From the NCBI GenBank assembly GCA_945866125.1, contig CAMBFZ010000003.1, forward strand, positions 88,376 through 152,375: a DNA stretch of 64,000 nucleotides, written 5' to 3'. The translations under genes were made by a program, and so were the position numbers. Positions 8,438 through 17,229 of this stretch are shown piece after piece (the stretch's first letter is position 1; the number at the start of each line of letters is the position of its first letter). Source of the stretch: Bordetella parapertussis. GTDB taxonomy: Bacteria; Pseudomonadota; Gammaproteobacteria; Burkholderiales; Burkholderiaceae_D. The notes under the pieces were generated by a model, which saw only the letters and a list, made by a program, of their open reading frames with translations, searched no databases and was not told where the DNA came from.

Positions 8438-9691
8438 TTACTTCTTGTCGAAGATGTCCATCGGGCAGATTGTCGAGACCAGATAGTTTGGCACATCGAC
8501 GACGTTACCAACACGCAGATCGCAAGCGACGCTGGTGACGACATACGCCTGCTCTTTAGACAGATTCTTGGTGGCTTGCAGCCAGTCCAGCATCTGAATC
8601 AGGGAGTTACGCGCAGCCAAAGTCAGGTCATTGGACAGATTGGTCAATGGCTTGATTTTTTCGCTATCCAGATAAGCCCATTGTGGTGGAACTTCGCCGG
8701 CGTTTTTGAACGGATAGCCCACGGTAGCGTGGAAGCTGTCCGGCTCAAGCTTCTTGATCTGCGAGCCGCCTTCAAACTGCGGTTGCTTGATCAGGGAAGC
8801 CATGCCTTTACGAATCTCGGTAGAGACCGTCACGACCGCACCCATTTCAATGGCGGTACCAGCAACTTCGCCGTCGCCCTGTGCGTAGTGCACGTCGCCG
8901 ATGAAGAAACCGCAACCATCAACGAAGCAAGGCAACAGCAGCGTGGTGCCAGCAACCATCTGCTTGACGTCCATGTTACCGCCGTTTTCACGCGGTGGAA
9001 TCGTGCGCAGGCATTTGTCTTTGTTGCTGCCGTTAGGGCCGCAAACTTCAGGTGGACGTGCGCCAGTTGGTTCAGGTGGCAAAGCAACGCCGCCCGCTTT
9101 GGCTAACTGGGCTTCACGCGCCAACCATTTTTCTACTTCAGGCTCGCCGGGCATCACGCCAACTGAACCCATGAAACCATTCATCGGGATGCGAACGCCA
9201 GGCATTTGCTCTGACACTGCTTCGAGACGATTGAGCTTCCAGTTCGCCACAAAAGGCGTCGGGAACATGTCTGGCAAGAAGCCAAAGCCCGGGATGATCG
9301 TGGTGTAACCATACTCATCAGGATTGATGTCGATGAGTTTGATGGCCAGCACGTCGCCACGCTTTGCGCCTTCGATATAGATCGGGCCCGTCATCGGGTG
9401 GATCAGATTCAAATCGATCGCCGTGACATCTTTTGGCTTTGAATTGATATTGAGGTTAGAGTCGAGCGCATCACGGGTATGCACAACGATCGTCTGGCCT
9501 GGCTTGGCACGTGCCACCGGCTTGATGGCCGGATGATAGCGGTTGAAGCAGTTTGGATCCTGCTCGCAGTGCACGCCTTTCTTTTTGACTTCTACGACCG
9601 ACTGTGTCTTCACGTCGGTCGTGTCTGCCAAGACAAACTGGCTAAAGCCCGCTGCCGCTGCAGCAACGAGCAAGGTAGGAATTAAACGCAT
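8438..9691 (-). CDS. Secreted acetamidase/formamidase family protein
   Basis: 417 aa from the chosen start. The ATG ending at 9691 has GGAG seven bases upstream and opens directly into a signal peptide (MRLIPTLLVAAAAAGFSQF, cleavage after VLA), whereas the in-frame start 12 codons earlier has neither. The mature protein has the FmdA_AmdA pattern: HTRDALDSNLN, HPMTGPIYIEGAKRGDVLAI, a central MNGFMGSVGVMPGEPE, and FIGDVHYAQGDGEVAG. The family hydrolyses formamide or acetamide to ammonia and the acid. Most members are cytoplasmic, so periplasmic export is unusual, and a cysteine-containing insertion (PPEVCGPNGSNKDKCL) may form a disulfide there. Confidence 0.88.
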   Translation of the reverse strand: MRLIPTLLVAAAAAGFSQFVLADTTDVKTQSVVEVKKKGVHCEQDPNCFNRYHPAIKPVARAKPGQTIVVHTRDALDSNLNINSKPKDVTAIDLNLIHPMTGPIYIEGAKRGDVLAIKLIDINPDEYGYTTIIPGFGFLPDMFPTPFVANWKLNRLEAVSEQMPGVRIPMNGFMGSVGVMPGEPEVEKWLAREAQLAKAGGVALPPEPTGARPPEVCGPNGSNKDKCLRTIPPRENGGNMDVKQMVAGTTLLLPCFVDGCGFFIGDVHYAQGDGEVAGTAIEMGAVVTVSTEIRKGMASLIKQPQFEGGSQIKKLEPDSFHATVGYPFKNAGEVPPQWAYLDSEKIKPLTNLSNDLTLAARNSLIQMLDWLQATKNLSKEQAYVVTSVACDLRVGNVVDVPNYLVSTICPMDIFDKK

Positions 9692-9944
9692 GGAGTTCTC
9701 CGGAAAAAGGGGAATTTTTAAAAACATCTTGTGCTTTTTTTAACAATTTTGTTGGCCACACCTTGATACGTGCGACAAGAGGGTTTTAACAAAACCGATA
9801 GTTTTTGTCTAATAGAATTTTCCATGCCGGCAATAGTAGTTTCTTTAATAGGGATCTTAATCAAACAATTAGGCCTCAAATAGTTTATTGATTTATATTT
9901 TGTATTCAGGTAGAGTGACACTTCTTTTGACAATTCTCACTTCT

Positions 9945-10277
9945 ATGATCATGACGCAGGATTTTAATTTACCAGCCATGCGCACCGCTGCCAACGCGGC
10001 GTGCGGTCTGATGCGGGTGCTCTCCAACCCCGACCGGTTAATGCTGTTGTGTCAGCTGGCCGCCGGTGAACGTCGAGTGGGCGAACTCGAAACACTACTT
10101 GATATTCAACAGCCGACTTTGTCGCAGCAACTTGCCGTCTTGCGCGACGAGTCGCTGGTGGAAACCCGCCGCGAAGGCAAACAGATTTATTACCGTATCG
10201 CCAGCCCGGCCGCCCTGGCCATGATGGCGGTGCTGTACGACCAATTTTGCGAAAAACCTGAAGGAGAAACAGCATGA
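9945..10277 (+). CDS. bigR: ArsR-family redox/persulfide-responsive repressor, BigR/SqrR type
   Basis: 110 aa winged-helix protein. Starts further upstream in the frame lack coding character, and the ATG at 9945 (or 9951) gives the family length. The recognition helix region reads VGELETLLDIQQPTLSQQLAVLR, followed by the wing VETRREGKQIYYRI. Two cysteines, one in LMLLCQL and one in YDQFCEK, sit where BigR/SqrR repressors form a disulfide or polysulfide bridge on exposure to sulfane sulfur. The gene overlaps the next one by 4 bp and the AT-rich 9728-9944 region upstream is a plausible autoregulated promoter. Control of sulfur-transport genes fits the known family role. Confidence 0.85.
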   Translation: MIMTQDFNLPAMRTAANAACGLMRVLSNPDRLMLLCQLAAGERRVGELETLLDIQQPTLSQQLAVLRDESLVETRREGKQIYYRIASPAALAMMAVLYDQFCEKPEGETA

Positions 10278-10705
10278 CCATCGATTGGACGCATTTCACG
10301 CCGGGCTTGTCGCTGTTAGGCGGCGTACTTATCGGCGCAGCATCGGCGCTGTTCGTGCTCGCCAATGGCCGTATCGCCGGTATCAGCGGCATTTTGGGTG
10401 GCCTGTTACGTCCGCGAACGGGTGACTTGATGTGGCGTGTCGCCTTTTTGGCTGGCTTGATTGTTGCCCCACTAGCACTGCTGCCCTTTGTACCACCCGT
10501 CATTGCCACCATTGATGCGGGCACCGAGGTACTAATCGTTGCCGGTTTGTTAGTGGGTGTTGGCACGCGCTATGGGGCCGGTTGTACCAGCGGCCATGGG
10601 GTCTGCGGTTTGTCGCGACTCTCCCCGCGCTCCCTTGTGGCAACAATGGCCTTTATGGGCGCCGGTATGGCTGCCGTTTTTGTGATGCGTCATCTGCTTG
10701 CTTGA
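10274..10705 (+). CDS. YeeE/YedE family sulfur-compound transporter half (PmpA-like)
   Basis: 143 aa, four predicted membrane helices. It carries the family motif GVGTRYGAGCTSGHGVCG with two cysteines facing the pore and ends in a further helix. YeeE/YedE proteins import thiosulfate or related sulfur compounds; the two-gene half-size form seen here is the PmpA/PmpB arrangement found behind bigR-type repressors. Start overlaps bigR by 4 bp with AAGGAGAAACAGC as ribosome-binding region. Confidence 0.88.
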   Translation: MTIDWTHFTPGLSLLGGVLIGAASALFVLANGRIAGISGILGGLLRPRTGDLMWRVAFLAGLIVAPLALLPFVPPVIATIDAGTEVLIVAGLLVGVGTRYGAGCTSGHGVCGLSRLSPRSLVATMAFMGAGMAAVFVMRHLLA

Positions 10706-10720
10706 TTTCAGGAGAACACT

Positions 10721-11173
10721 GTGAAAAAACATACTGATACCCTATCAGCCTTCCTCGTCGGCCTGATCTTTGGCATCGGCCTTATTTTTGGCGGCATGAC
10801 CGACCCGGCCAAAGTGGTCGGCTTTCTGGATATCGGCGGCAACTGGGATCCCTCGCTGGCGTTTGTAATGGGCGGCGCCATTTTGGTCGGCGTGGTGGCT
10901 TTTCGCTTTGCCAGACAACGGACATCGAGCTTTATTGGTGGCGCCATGCACCTGCCCACCAGCAGCGACATCGACCGCCGGCTCGTGATCGGCAGCTTGC
11001 TGTTTGGCGTCGGCTGGGGCATGGCCGGTTTTTGCCCGGGCCCGGCACTAACGTCCTTGGGAACGGGCAATCCGAAGGCCGTCATTTTTGTGCTGGCAAT
11101 GGTAGCGGGTATGGCACTATTTGAATTCGCCGACCGTTTTTGGCATCAGCCGCGTCGCGCCGGCGCCATGTAA
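10721..11173 (+). CDS. YeeE/YedE family sulfur-compound transporter half (PmpB-like)
   Basis: 150 aa, GTG start after TCAGGAGAAC. Four hydrophobic segments; the second family motif is GVGWGMAGFCPGPALTSLG, with a conserved cysteine. Pairs with the preceding half-size protein, 15 bp upstream, to give the equivalent of one full-length YeeE. Probably moves a sulfur compound across the inner membrane under control of the BigR-type repressor. Confidence 0.88.
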   Translation: MKKHTDTLSAFLVGLIFGIGLIFGGMTDPAKVVGFLDIGGNWDPSLAFVMGGAILVGVVAFRFARQRTSSFIGGAMHLPTSSDIDRRLVIGSLLFGVGWGMAGFCPGPALTSLGTGNPKAVIFVLAMVAGMALFEFADRFWHQPRRAGAM

Positions 11174-11202
11174 TATTTTTTTCACCAGCCAAGGAGAAGA
11201 CT

Positions 11203-11406
11203 ATGAAAGCTAATGTCGGTACCACAGACCGAGCACTGCGCATCTTTGCGGGTAGCTTGCTCATATTGCTCGCGCTGCTTAATGTTATCGGGCCTTGGGG
11301 CTGGTTGGGATTGATCCCGATTGCGACAGGCACGCTACGTTTCTGCCCGCTCTACACGATCTTGGGGCTGCGCACCTGCCCTGCTCCCGCTGCCGAGGAC
11401 GCATGA
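11203..11406 (+). CDS. DUF2892 small inner-membrane protein
   Basis: 67 aa from ATG 11203, chosen because CAAGGAGAAGACT precedes it. Two transmembrane hairpin segments (IFAGSLLILLALLNVIGPWG and the following one) and the C-terminal RFCPLYTILGLRTC match DUF2892, the membrane anchor also found fused to rhodanese in YgaP. Often found with sulfide/persulfide detoxification genes. The stop overlaps the next start as ATGA. Confidence 0.85.
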   Translation: MKANVGTTDRALRIFAGSLLILLALLNVIGPWGWLGLIPIATGTLRFCPLYTILGLRTCPAPAAEDA

Positions 11407-12032
11407 GCGCTGCTTTCGCCAATCCGGCCCAGACTTGGGACAAACGCTTTTCTACCGACGACTATATCTTCGGCACCGCGCCCAATGTCTGGCTGGCCCG
11501 GCATGCCAAGCTGATCGCACCGGGTGGGCGCGCGTTAGCGGTGGCCGATGGCGAGGGGCGCAATAGCGTCTGGCTAGCGCAGCAAGGCATGCAGGTTGAT
11601 GCGTTTGATATTGCGGCAGTGGGCGTGGCCAAGGCACAAAAGCTTGCTGCACAACAGCAGGCTACGGTGAACTATGCGGTGTGCGGTTGCGAAGACTGGC
11701 CCTGGCAAACAGCACAGTACGATTTGGTGGCGGCGATCTTCATTCAGTTTGCCGATCCCGACGCCCGCGCGGTGCTGTTTGCCCAGCTGATCGACACCCT
11801 AAAGCCAGGTGGTGTATTGCTTTTGCAAGGCTACACACCCCAACAGCTTGCATACAAAACCGGTGGCCCACCGCTGCTCTCGCATCTGTACACGGACGCC
11901 TTGTTACGTGAGGCTTTCTCGGACATCGAAATCATAGAACTCGACAGCTACGAAGAGGTGCTGCACGAAGGCACGCAGCATAGCGGGCAGTCGGCACTGA
12001 TCGGCATGGTGGCACGAAAAAAACCGACTTAA
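11403..12032 (+). CDS. SAM-dependent methyltransferase, TehB/thiopurine-type, in sulfur operon
   Basis: 209 aa from ATG 11403, which overlaps the DUF2892 stop by 4 bp, so it belongs to the bigR operon. Motif I is unusual: GGRALAVADGEGRNSVWLA, with VADGEG where most enzymes have a DxGxG loop, as in the TehB-like/YcgJ branch. VDAFDIAAVGVAKA follows as the acidic strand 2 and LKPGGVLLLQGYTP as the post-motif. The substrate is unknown. Because it is coupled to sulfide-responsive genes, a thiol or chalcogen methylation role is plausible but unproven. Confidence 0.8.
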   Translation: MSAAFANPAQTWDKRFSTDDYIFGTAPNVWLARHAKLIAPGGRALAVADGEGRNSVWLAQQGMQVDAFDIAAVGVAKAQKLAAQQQATVNYAVCGCEDWPWQTAQYDLVAAIFIQFADPDARAVLFAQLIDTLKPGGVLLLQGYTPQQLAYKTGGPPLLSHLYTDALLREAFSDIEIIELDSYEEVLHEGTQHSGQSALIGMVARKKPT

Positions 12033-12043
12033 TTTTTAGACGA

Positions 12044-12742
12044 TCACGCCACCGGCCACGTCGGCAGGCGTGAAAAATCCAGACAGTCGGCCGCGGCTGC
12101 GGCGCTTGGCACAGCCATCCACGGCAGCACCCCAAGCAAAGGCGCCGGCAAGCGCGCTTGTAGCGCCAGCAAGTTGGCCTCTTGATGCGGCATCGTCACA
12201 TCGATCTGATTGGCCACCCAGCCAACTAATCTTAATCCGCGCGCGGCGATGGCTTCTGCAGTCAGCAGCGCATGGTTAATACAGCCAAGCCGCAAGCCCA
12301 CCACCAGAATCAAATCGAGATCAAGCTGCGCAGCCAGATCAGCGGTATCGACCTGTGCATTCAGGGGCACGCGAAATCCGCCTACGCCTTCGACCACGAC
12401 CGCATCCGTTAATTGCGCCACCTGCTGATAGCAGCGTAATAAATGCGCCGCATCGATCTCCACCTGTTCGAGTGCGGCCGCAATATGGGGCGCGGCGGCT
12501 TCGTGCAGCAGGTACGGTGTCGTCAGCTCACGCGGCAGACTAGTACCAGACTCGGCCGCAAGCAGCGCCACATCGTCGTTGACCATGACGCCATCAATCA
12601 ACACGGTGCCAGCGGCAACGGGCTTGACGCCGGTGGCCGGTAAACCGGCACGGTTTAATGCATGCAAAAACGCCGCTGCCACCAAGGTCTTGCCTACACC
12701 GGTATCGGTGCCGGTAATAAAACACGAAAATCGCAGGCTCAT
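12044..12742 (-). CDS. bioD: Dethiobiotin synthetase
   Basis: 232 aa, normal length. P-loop GTDTGVGKTLVAAAFLHAL near the N-terminus, the TPYLLHEAAAPHIAA substrate segment, and VVEGVGGFRVPL. Catalyses ATP- and CO2-dependent ring closure of diaminopelargonic acid. Overlaps bioF by 4 bp on the same strand. Other bio genes (bioA, bioB, bioC) are not in the window. Confidence 0.93.
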   Translation of the reverse strand: MSLRFSCFITGTDTGVGKTLVAAAFLHALNRAGLPATGVKPVAAGTVLIDGVMVNDDVALLAAESGTSLPRELTTPYLLHEAAAPHIAAALEQVEIDAAHLLRCYQQVAQLTDAVVVEGVGGFRVPLNAQVDTADLAAQLDLDLILVVGLRLGCINHALLTAEAIAARGLRLVGWVANQIDVTMPHQEANLLALQARLPAPLLGVLPWMAVPSAAAAADCLDFSRLPTWPVA

Positions 12743-13935
12743 GGTGAAGGGGCTTCCAGTCGGTTAATGGCGTGGGCAAGCTGCGCAACTTGTGCGCCGG
12801 TATGCGCGGCAGAGAGCGTGACACGCAGTCTTGCGGTGTGCAAGGGCACCGTCGGCGGACGAATCGCTGCCACCCACAAACCCTGCTCGCGCAAGGCAGT
12901 ACCGGCATCGATGGTGGCCTGATTGGCACCAATCACAATCGGCTGTATCGGCGTTGTTGAAGGCAGCAGATGCCAGTTTTGCAGTTGCAAGGCGGCGCGA
13001 AATTGGGTGATCAGTTGCTGCAAGTGCGCTCGCAGACGCGCGCCCTCGGGGCCCGCGATAATGTCAACGCTGGCCAGCAGCGCATGCGCCAACGCGGGCG
13101 GTGCAGCAGTGCTGTAAATATAAGGCCGGGCGCGCTGCACCAGCCATTCAATGACAGTGGCGTGGGCCGCGACAAACGCGCCCCCGACGCCAGCGGCTTT
13201 GCCCAAGGTGCCGATATAAATAAGCTGGGGCGAGCGCAACGCAAAATGTTCGAGTACGCCGGCACCATGGGCACCGAGTACGCCAAAGCCATGCGCATCG
13301 TCCACCACACACCACGCCCCATGTCGTTCGCACAGTGCCAGCAATGCCGGCAATGGCGCAATATCACCTTCCATACTAAAGACGCTGTCGGTGACGACAA
13401 GTTTGGTGGCGGCGGTGCTGGCACTCAGCATTACGTCGAGCTGTTGCAAATCGCCATGCGGATACACCTGCACCGCGGCGCGCGACAGACGCGCCCCGTC
13501 AATCAGCGACGCATGATTGAATGCTTCTGAAAAAATCGCAGCATCCTTGCCGGCCAAGGCAGTCAGTGTCGCCAGATTGGCCAAGTAACCGGTGCAAAAA
13601 TAAAGCGTGCGCACGGTGTCAATATGCGCATCGAATAAGGCAGCCAGTCGTTCTTCCAATGCGGCGTGCGCACGCGAATGCCCACTGATTAAGTGCGAGG
13701 CCCCACTGCCGACACCATACAAGGACGCGCCCTGCTGCAAGGCCTCAATGACACGCGGATGCGCTGCCAAGCCCAGATAATCATTACTGCAAAACGCCAG
13801 CATCGATTTGCCATCCACATGTACTGTCGGTGCGCAAGGCGTCTCGGTGGTGCGCAGCACGCGGCGTAATTGATTGGAATCGAGTGCATCAAGTTGCTGC
13901 TGTAATTGCCGCAGCAAGGAAAATTCAGGCGTCAT
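12739..13935 (-). CDS. bioF: 8-amino-7-oxononanoate synthase
   Basis: 398 aa, alpha-oxoamine synthase family. Visible are FCSNDYLGLAAHPRVIEA, GVGSGASHLISGHSRAHAALE, DDAHGFGVLGAHGAG, and the PLP lysine in YIGTLGKAAGVGGAFV. Condenses pimeloyl-ACP with alanine in biotin synthesis. Start overlaps the end of the upstream enoyl-CoA hydratase by 11 bp, suggesting one transcript with it and bioD. Confidence 0.92.
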   Translation of the reverse strand: MTPEFSLLRQLQQQLDALDSNQLRRVLRTTETPCAPTVHVDGKSMLAFCSNDYLGLAAHPRVIEALQQGASLYGVGSGASHLISGHSRAHAALEERLAALFDAHIDTVRTLYFCTGYLANLATLTALAGKDAAIFSEAFNHASLIDGARLSRAAVQVYPHGDLQQLDVMLSASTAATKLVVTDSVFSMEGDIAPLPALLALCERHGAWCVVDDAHGFGVLGAHGAGVLEHFALRSPQLIYIGTLGKAAGVGGAFVAAHATVIEWLVQRARPYIYSTAAPPALAHALLASVDIIAGPEGARLRAHLQQLITQFRAALQLQNWHLLPSTTPIQPIVIGANQATIDAGTALREQGLWVAAIRPPTVPLHTARLRVTLSAAHTGAQVAQLAHAINRLEAPSP

Positions 13936-14746
13936 GCGAAGCGTCGGTCAGCCAAGAGGGTTTACGTTTTTGCAGAAAAGCCTGCACGCCTTCGCGCCCT
14001 TGCTCAGAGGCGCGGATCTCGGCAATCCGGCGCACGGTGTCGGCGATGAGTGCGGGTTCAATCAGCTCGCCGGCCACATCATGCAGCAAGCGCTTGGCCT
14101 CACCCACAGCATGCGGGCTGCAGGTCAGCAGCGATTGCACCAAAGCGTCGAGTGCGTGATCAAGCGTGTCGTCGGTGGCCAGCTCGTGCACCAGCCCGAT
14201 CGCATGCGCGGTGGCCGCAGTAAAACGCTCCGCCGTTAAAAAATAACGGTGCGTAGCCCGCTCGCCGATGGCCCGAATCACATAGGGCGAGATGGTGGCA
14301 GGGATCAGACCTAGCCGCACTTCCGAGAGACAAAAGCCAGCGCTCTCTTGCGCCACCGCGATATCGCAGGCAGCAACAAGCCCCATGCCACCGGCATAGC
14401 AATCGCCTTGTACGCGTGCGACCGTCGGCTTGCTGCACCGATAAATCGCCTGCAACATATCGGCCAATGCGGCGGCATCGGCAAGATTTTCGGCATCGGT
14501 GTAGCCGGCCATTTTTTTCATCCAGTTCAGATCGGCACCGGCGCAAAATGCCGGACCGCGCGCACCCAGCACCACCACACGCACCCCGCGATCCTGATCC
14601 AGCGCACGAAACGCGTGCGCAATCTCGGCAATGGCGGTTTCATTAAACGCATTCCGCACCTCAGCACGATTAAGCCAAATTGTCGCCGCCATCCCGTCGC
14701 GGGTAATTTCCAGTGTCTGATAGTGATGGTCTTGCTGGTTGTGCAT
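13925..14746 (-). CDS. Enoyl-CoA hydratase family, probably methylglutaconyl-CoA hydratase
   Basis: 273 aa crotonase-fold protein. The oxyanion-hole loops are visible as AFCAGADLNWMKKMAGYT and GDCYAGGMGLVAACD; the first is typical of 3-methylglutaconyl-CoA hydratase of leucine catabolism (LiuC/AtuE branch). Neighbouring leucine-pathway genes (isovaleryl-CoA dehydrogenase, MCC subunits) are absent, and the gene instead runs into bioF. The crotonase call is certain, the substrate less so. Confidence 0.85.
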   Translation of the reverse strand: MHNQQDHHYQTLEITRDGMAATIWLNRAEVRNAFNETAIAEIAHAFRALDQDRGVRVVVLGARGPAFCAGADLNWMKKMAGYTDAENLADAAALADMLQAIYRCSKPTVARVQGDCYAGGMGLVAACDIAVAQESAGFCLSEVRLGLIPATISPYVIRAIGERATHRYFLTAERFTAATAHAIGLVHELATDDTLDHALDALVQSLLTCSPHAVGEAKRLLHDVAGELIEPALIADTVRRIAEIRASEQGREGVQAFLQKRKPSWLTDASHDA

Positions 14747-14786
14747 CGTCAGGTTCCTTGAACGCTCAGGCTAGTCAGGCACAATC

Positions 14787-15431
14787 TCACTGCCCACCCG
14801 AAGCCTTGGGCTTGATCAAATCATGCGGATTGTCGAGCCGCAGACGAGGCCGATTCGGCTCGACCGCAGTCAACGGCGCGACTTCTTGCATGTCGGCCAG
14901 ACAGCGTAGCGCAAGCTGCTGGTATTCGTGCGTACCACGGCTCTTCCATTTGATCTCGTCGTCAGAAAGGGTGCGCATCACCTTGGCGGGCATGCCCATG
15001 ACAAGACTGCGCGGTGGCACCACCATGCCGGTTTTAACAAATGACATCGCCGCCACAATCGACGACTCACCAATGACGGCGCCGTCCATCACCACTGCAT
15101 TCATCCCCACCAGCGCATTACGCCCCACGCGGGCACCATGAATGACGGCACCATGACCGACGTGACCATCGACCTCGATAATGGTGTCGCTACCCGGAAA
15201 GCCGTGCACGACGCAGGTGTCTTGCAAGTTAGCGCCCTCTTCCATAATGAGGCGGCCAAAGTCGCCCCGCAAACACGCCAGCGGGCCGACATAGCAGCGC
15301 GGGCCGATGATGACATCGCCAATCAGTACCGCTGTCGGATGCACAAAGGCGCTCGGGTCAATGACCGGCGTCACACCGCCGATGGCATAGACCTTGGGGC
15401 CGCTTAACGAGGTAGGCAGTGGGTGACTCAT
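14787..15431 (-). CDS. Gamma-carbonic anhydrase-like hexapeptide-repeat protein (PaaY/YrdA type)
   Basis: 214 aa, left-handed beta-helix from about residue 20 to 180, seen as repeated [IV]GxxxxV steps such as AVLIGDVIIGPRCYVGPLA. Metal-ligand histidines appear in HGFPGSDTIIE and DGHVGHGAVIHGA. PaaY-type members act as thioesterases or carbonic anhydrases; this one lies among acyl-CoA genes, favouring PaaY-like function. Start overlaps the quinone reductase stop by 4 bp. Confidence 0.85.
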   Translation of the reverse strand: MSHPLPTSLSGPKVYAIGGVTPVIDPSAFVHPTAVLIGDVIIGPRCYVGPLACLRGDFGRLIMEEGANLQDTCVVHGFPGSDTIIEVDGHVGHGAVIHGARVGRNALVGMNAVVMDGAVIGESSIVAAMSFVKTGMVVPPRSLVMGMPAKVMRTLSDDEIKWKSRGTHEYQQLALRCLADMQEVAPLTAVEPNRPRLRLDNPHDLIKPKASGGQ

Positions 15432-16408
15432 TGCTGGGGCAAAATAACGATCTTGCCGGTGACTTTGCGCGAGGCCATATCATTCAGGGCTTGGGGTGTA
15501 TCGGCGAGCGCGTAACGGCCTGAAATGTGCGGTCGGATTTTTCCCTCGCCCAGCCAAGTCATTAGTTCGTGCATGGCGGCGATATTGTGGGCCGCTTCGC
15601 GTTTGGCAAATTCGCCCCAGAACACGCCGACGATGGACGCCCCTTTGAGCAGCGGCAAATTAAGCGGGATCTTCGGAATGTCGCCGTTGGCAAAACCAAT
15701 GACCAGATAGCGTCCACGCCATGCTATCGAACGGAAAGCGGGCTCAGTGTAGCCGCCGCCAACCGGGTCATACACGACGTCGGGACCTTTGCCATCGGTA
15801 GCAGCCTTGATGGCTTCGCGCAGGTCTTCGGTGGTGTAATTGATTAGCACATCGGCGCCATGTTCTTTGCAGACGGCGAGCTTTTCAGCAGTCGATGCGG
15901 CGGCAATCACGCGCGCCCCCAGTGCCTTGCCAATCTCGATGGCAGCCAGACCAACGCCACCGGCAGCGCCCAACACCAGCATGGTTTCGCCGGCTTTCAA
16001 TTGGGCACGGTCGACAATGGCATGATGCGAAGTACCGTAGGTCAGCGTAATGGCGGCAGCAATATCGAAATCCATGCCCGGCGCCATCGGCATCACCGTG
16101 TGTGCGGCTGCCACAACTTGCTGCGCAAACGCGCCTTGCGGCACGAACGCAAATACCCGGTCACCAACGTGAAATTGGGTTACGCCCGCGCCGACTGCGC
16201 GCACCGTCCCTGCGAGCTCATTGCCCGGTGTAAAAGGCAGCGCCGGCTTGAACTGATATTTGTTTTGAATGATCAGTACATCCGGAAAATTCACGCCGGC
16301 GGCCATGATGTCGATGACGACTTCGCCTGCGGCAGGAACCAGATCTGGCTGCTGTTCAACGATCAGCGTTTCGGGCAAGCCCCACGCTTTGCATACGATG
16401 GCTTTCAT
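15428..16408 (-). CDS. NADPH:quinone oxidoreductase / zinc-independent MDR family
   Basis: 326 aa, medium-chain dehydrogenase/reductase. GroES-like N-terminal half (AAGVNFPDVLIIQNKYQ, PGNELAGTVRAVG) and a Rossmann half with VLGAAGGVGLAAIEIGKALGA binding NADPH. Zinc-ligand cysteines of alcohol dehydrogenases are missing, as in quinone oxidoreductases. Likely acts on quinones or enoyl compounds in the cytoplasm. Grouped with two crotonase-family genes and the PaaY-like gene on the same strand. Confidence 0.88.
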   Translation of the reverse strand: MKAIVCKAWGLPETLIVEQQPDLVPAAGEVVIDIMAAGVNFPDVLIIQNKYQFKPALPFTPGNELAGTVRAVGAGVTQFHVGDRVFAFVPQGAFAQQVVAAAHTVMPMAPGMDFDIAAAITLTYGTSHHAIVDRAQLKAGETMLVLGAAGGVGLAAIEIGKALGARVIAAASTAEKLAVCKEHGADVLINYTTEDLREAIKAATDGKGPDVVYDPVGGGYTEPAFRSIAWRGRYLVIGFANGDIPKIPLNLPLLKGASIVGVFWGEFAKREAAHNIAAMHELMTWLGEGKIRPHISGRYALADTPQALNDMASRKVTGKIVILPQQ

Positions 16409-16446
16409 AAGTCTCCTGTTTTTATCTTGATGGGTGTGCGATGTTT

Positions 16447-17229
16447 TTACAAAAATTGTGGCGCACGTTTTTCCATGAACGCTCGGATACCTTCCTGGCC
16501 ATCAACACTGTCGCCCGAGGCGACCATGAAGCCAGACTCCATCGCCAGATGTTCGGACAGCGTGTTGTGAGAAGCCTGCCCAATCAGTGTCTTGATACGT
16601 GCCTGCGCTAGTGAGGGCCCCTTTGACAACTGGGTGGCCAGTGCACGCGCGGCTTGTGCCAGTGTCGCATCCGGATGCACCGCATCGACCAGACCAAGCT
16701 GCAAACATTCGGCAGCACCAATCGGCCGGTTGCTCAGGTAAATATCTTTGGCGCGCGCGCTGCCCACCCGCTGCGTGACAAACCAGGAGCCCCCTGCGTC
16801 GGGCGTCAATCCTATCGCCGAATAGCCGCCGCGTAGTTTCATTGATTCGGCTGCAAGTACCAGATCGGCGCACAAGGCCAGACCGATTCCGCCACCACCG
16901 ACCGGGCCATTTAAGGCACTCACAACCGGGATGCTCAGCTCGCCGATCAGTGCGATGGCGGCATGCACCGGCTGGATCAATTCTTCCAAAATCGCCGGTA
17001 AAGAACGGCTGCTATCACTCATGCTGTTGATGTCGCCACCAGCGCAGAACTGCTTGCCATTGGCCGTGATGAGCAAGGCCCGCACCGACGGATCGCCGCC
17101 AACCTGTTCAACGGCAGCGTGAAACGCCTGCGCCATGGCCATATCGAGCACATTGGCCCGGCTTGGATTATTGAGGGTGATGATCGCGAGCGCGTGATCT
17201 CGTTCGACGATGAGCGGTGCGGCTGACAT
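16447..17229 (-). CDS. Enoyl-CoA hydratase/isomerase family protein
   Basis: 260 aa from the ATG ending at 17229; the longer frame upstream begins with an unlikely hydrophobic extension, whereas MSAAPLIVERDHALAIITLN is a usual crotonase beginning. Oxyanion-hole loops are QFCAGGDINSMSD and GPVGGGGIGLALCADL. First gene of the minus-strand run that ends in bioD. Substrate not deducible. Confidence 0.88.
   Translation of the reverse strand: MSAAPLIVERDHALAIITLNNPSRANVLDMAMAQAFHAAVEQVGGDPSVRALLITANGKQFCAGGDINSMSDSSRSLPAILEELIQPVHAAIALIGELSIPVVSALNGPVGGGGIGLALCADLVLAAESMKLRGGYSAIGLTPDAGGSWFVTQRVGSARAKDIYLSNRPIGAAECLQLGLVDAVHPDATLAQAARALATQLSKGPSLAQARIKTLIGQASHNTLSEHLAMESGFMVASGDSVDGQEGIRAFMEKRAPQFL

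Noticed and set aside
9888..9944. Longer N-terminus for the BigR-type regulator starting at 9888
   Set aside because: The added residues (MIYILYSGRVTLLLTILTS) are not family-like and lie in the AT-rich promoter region.
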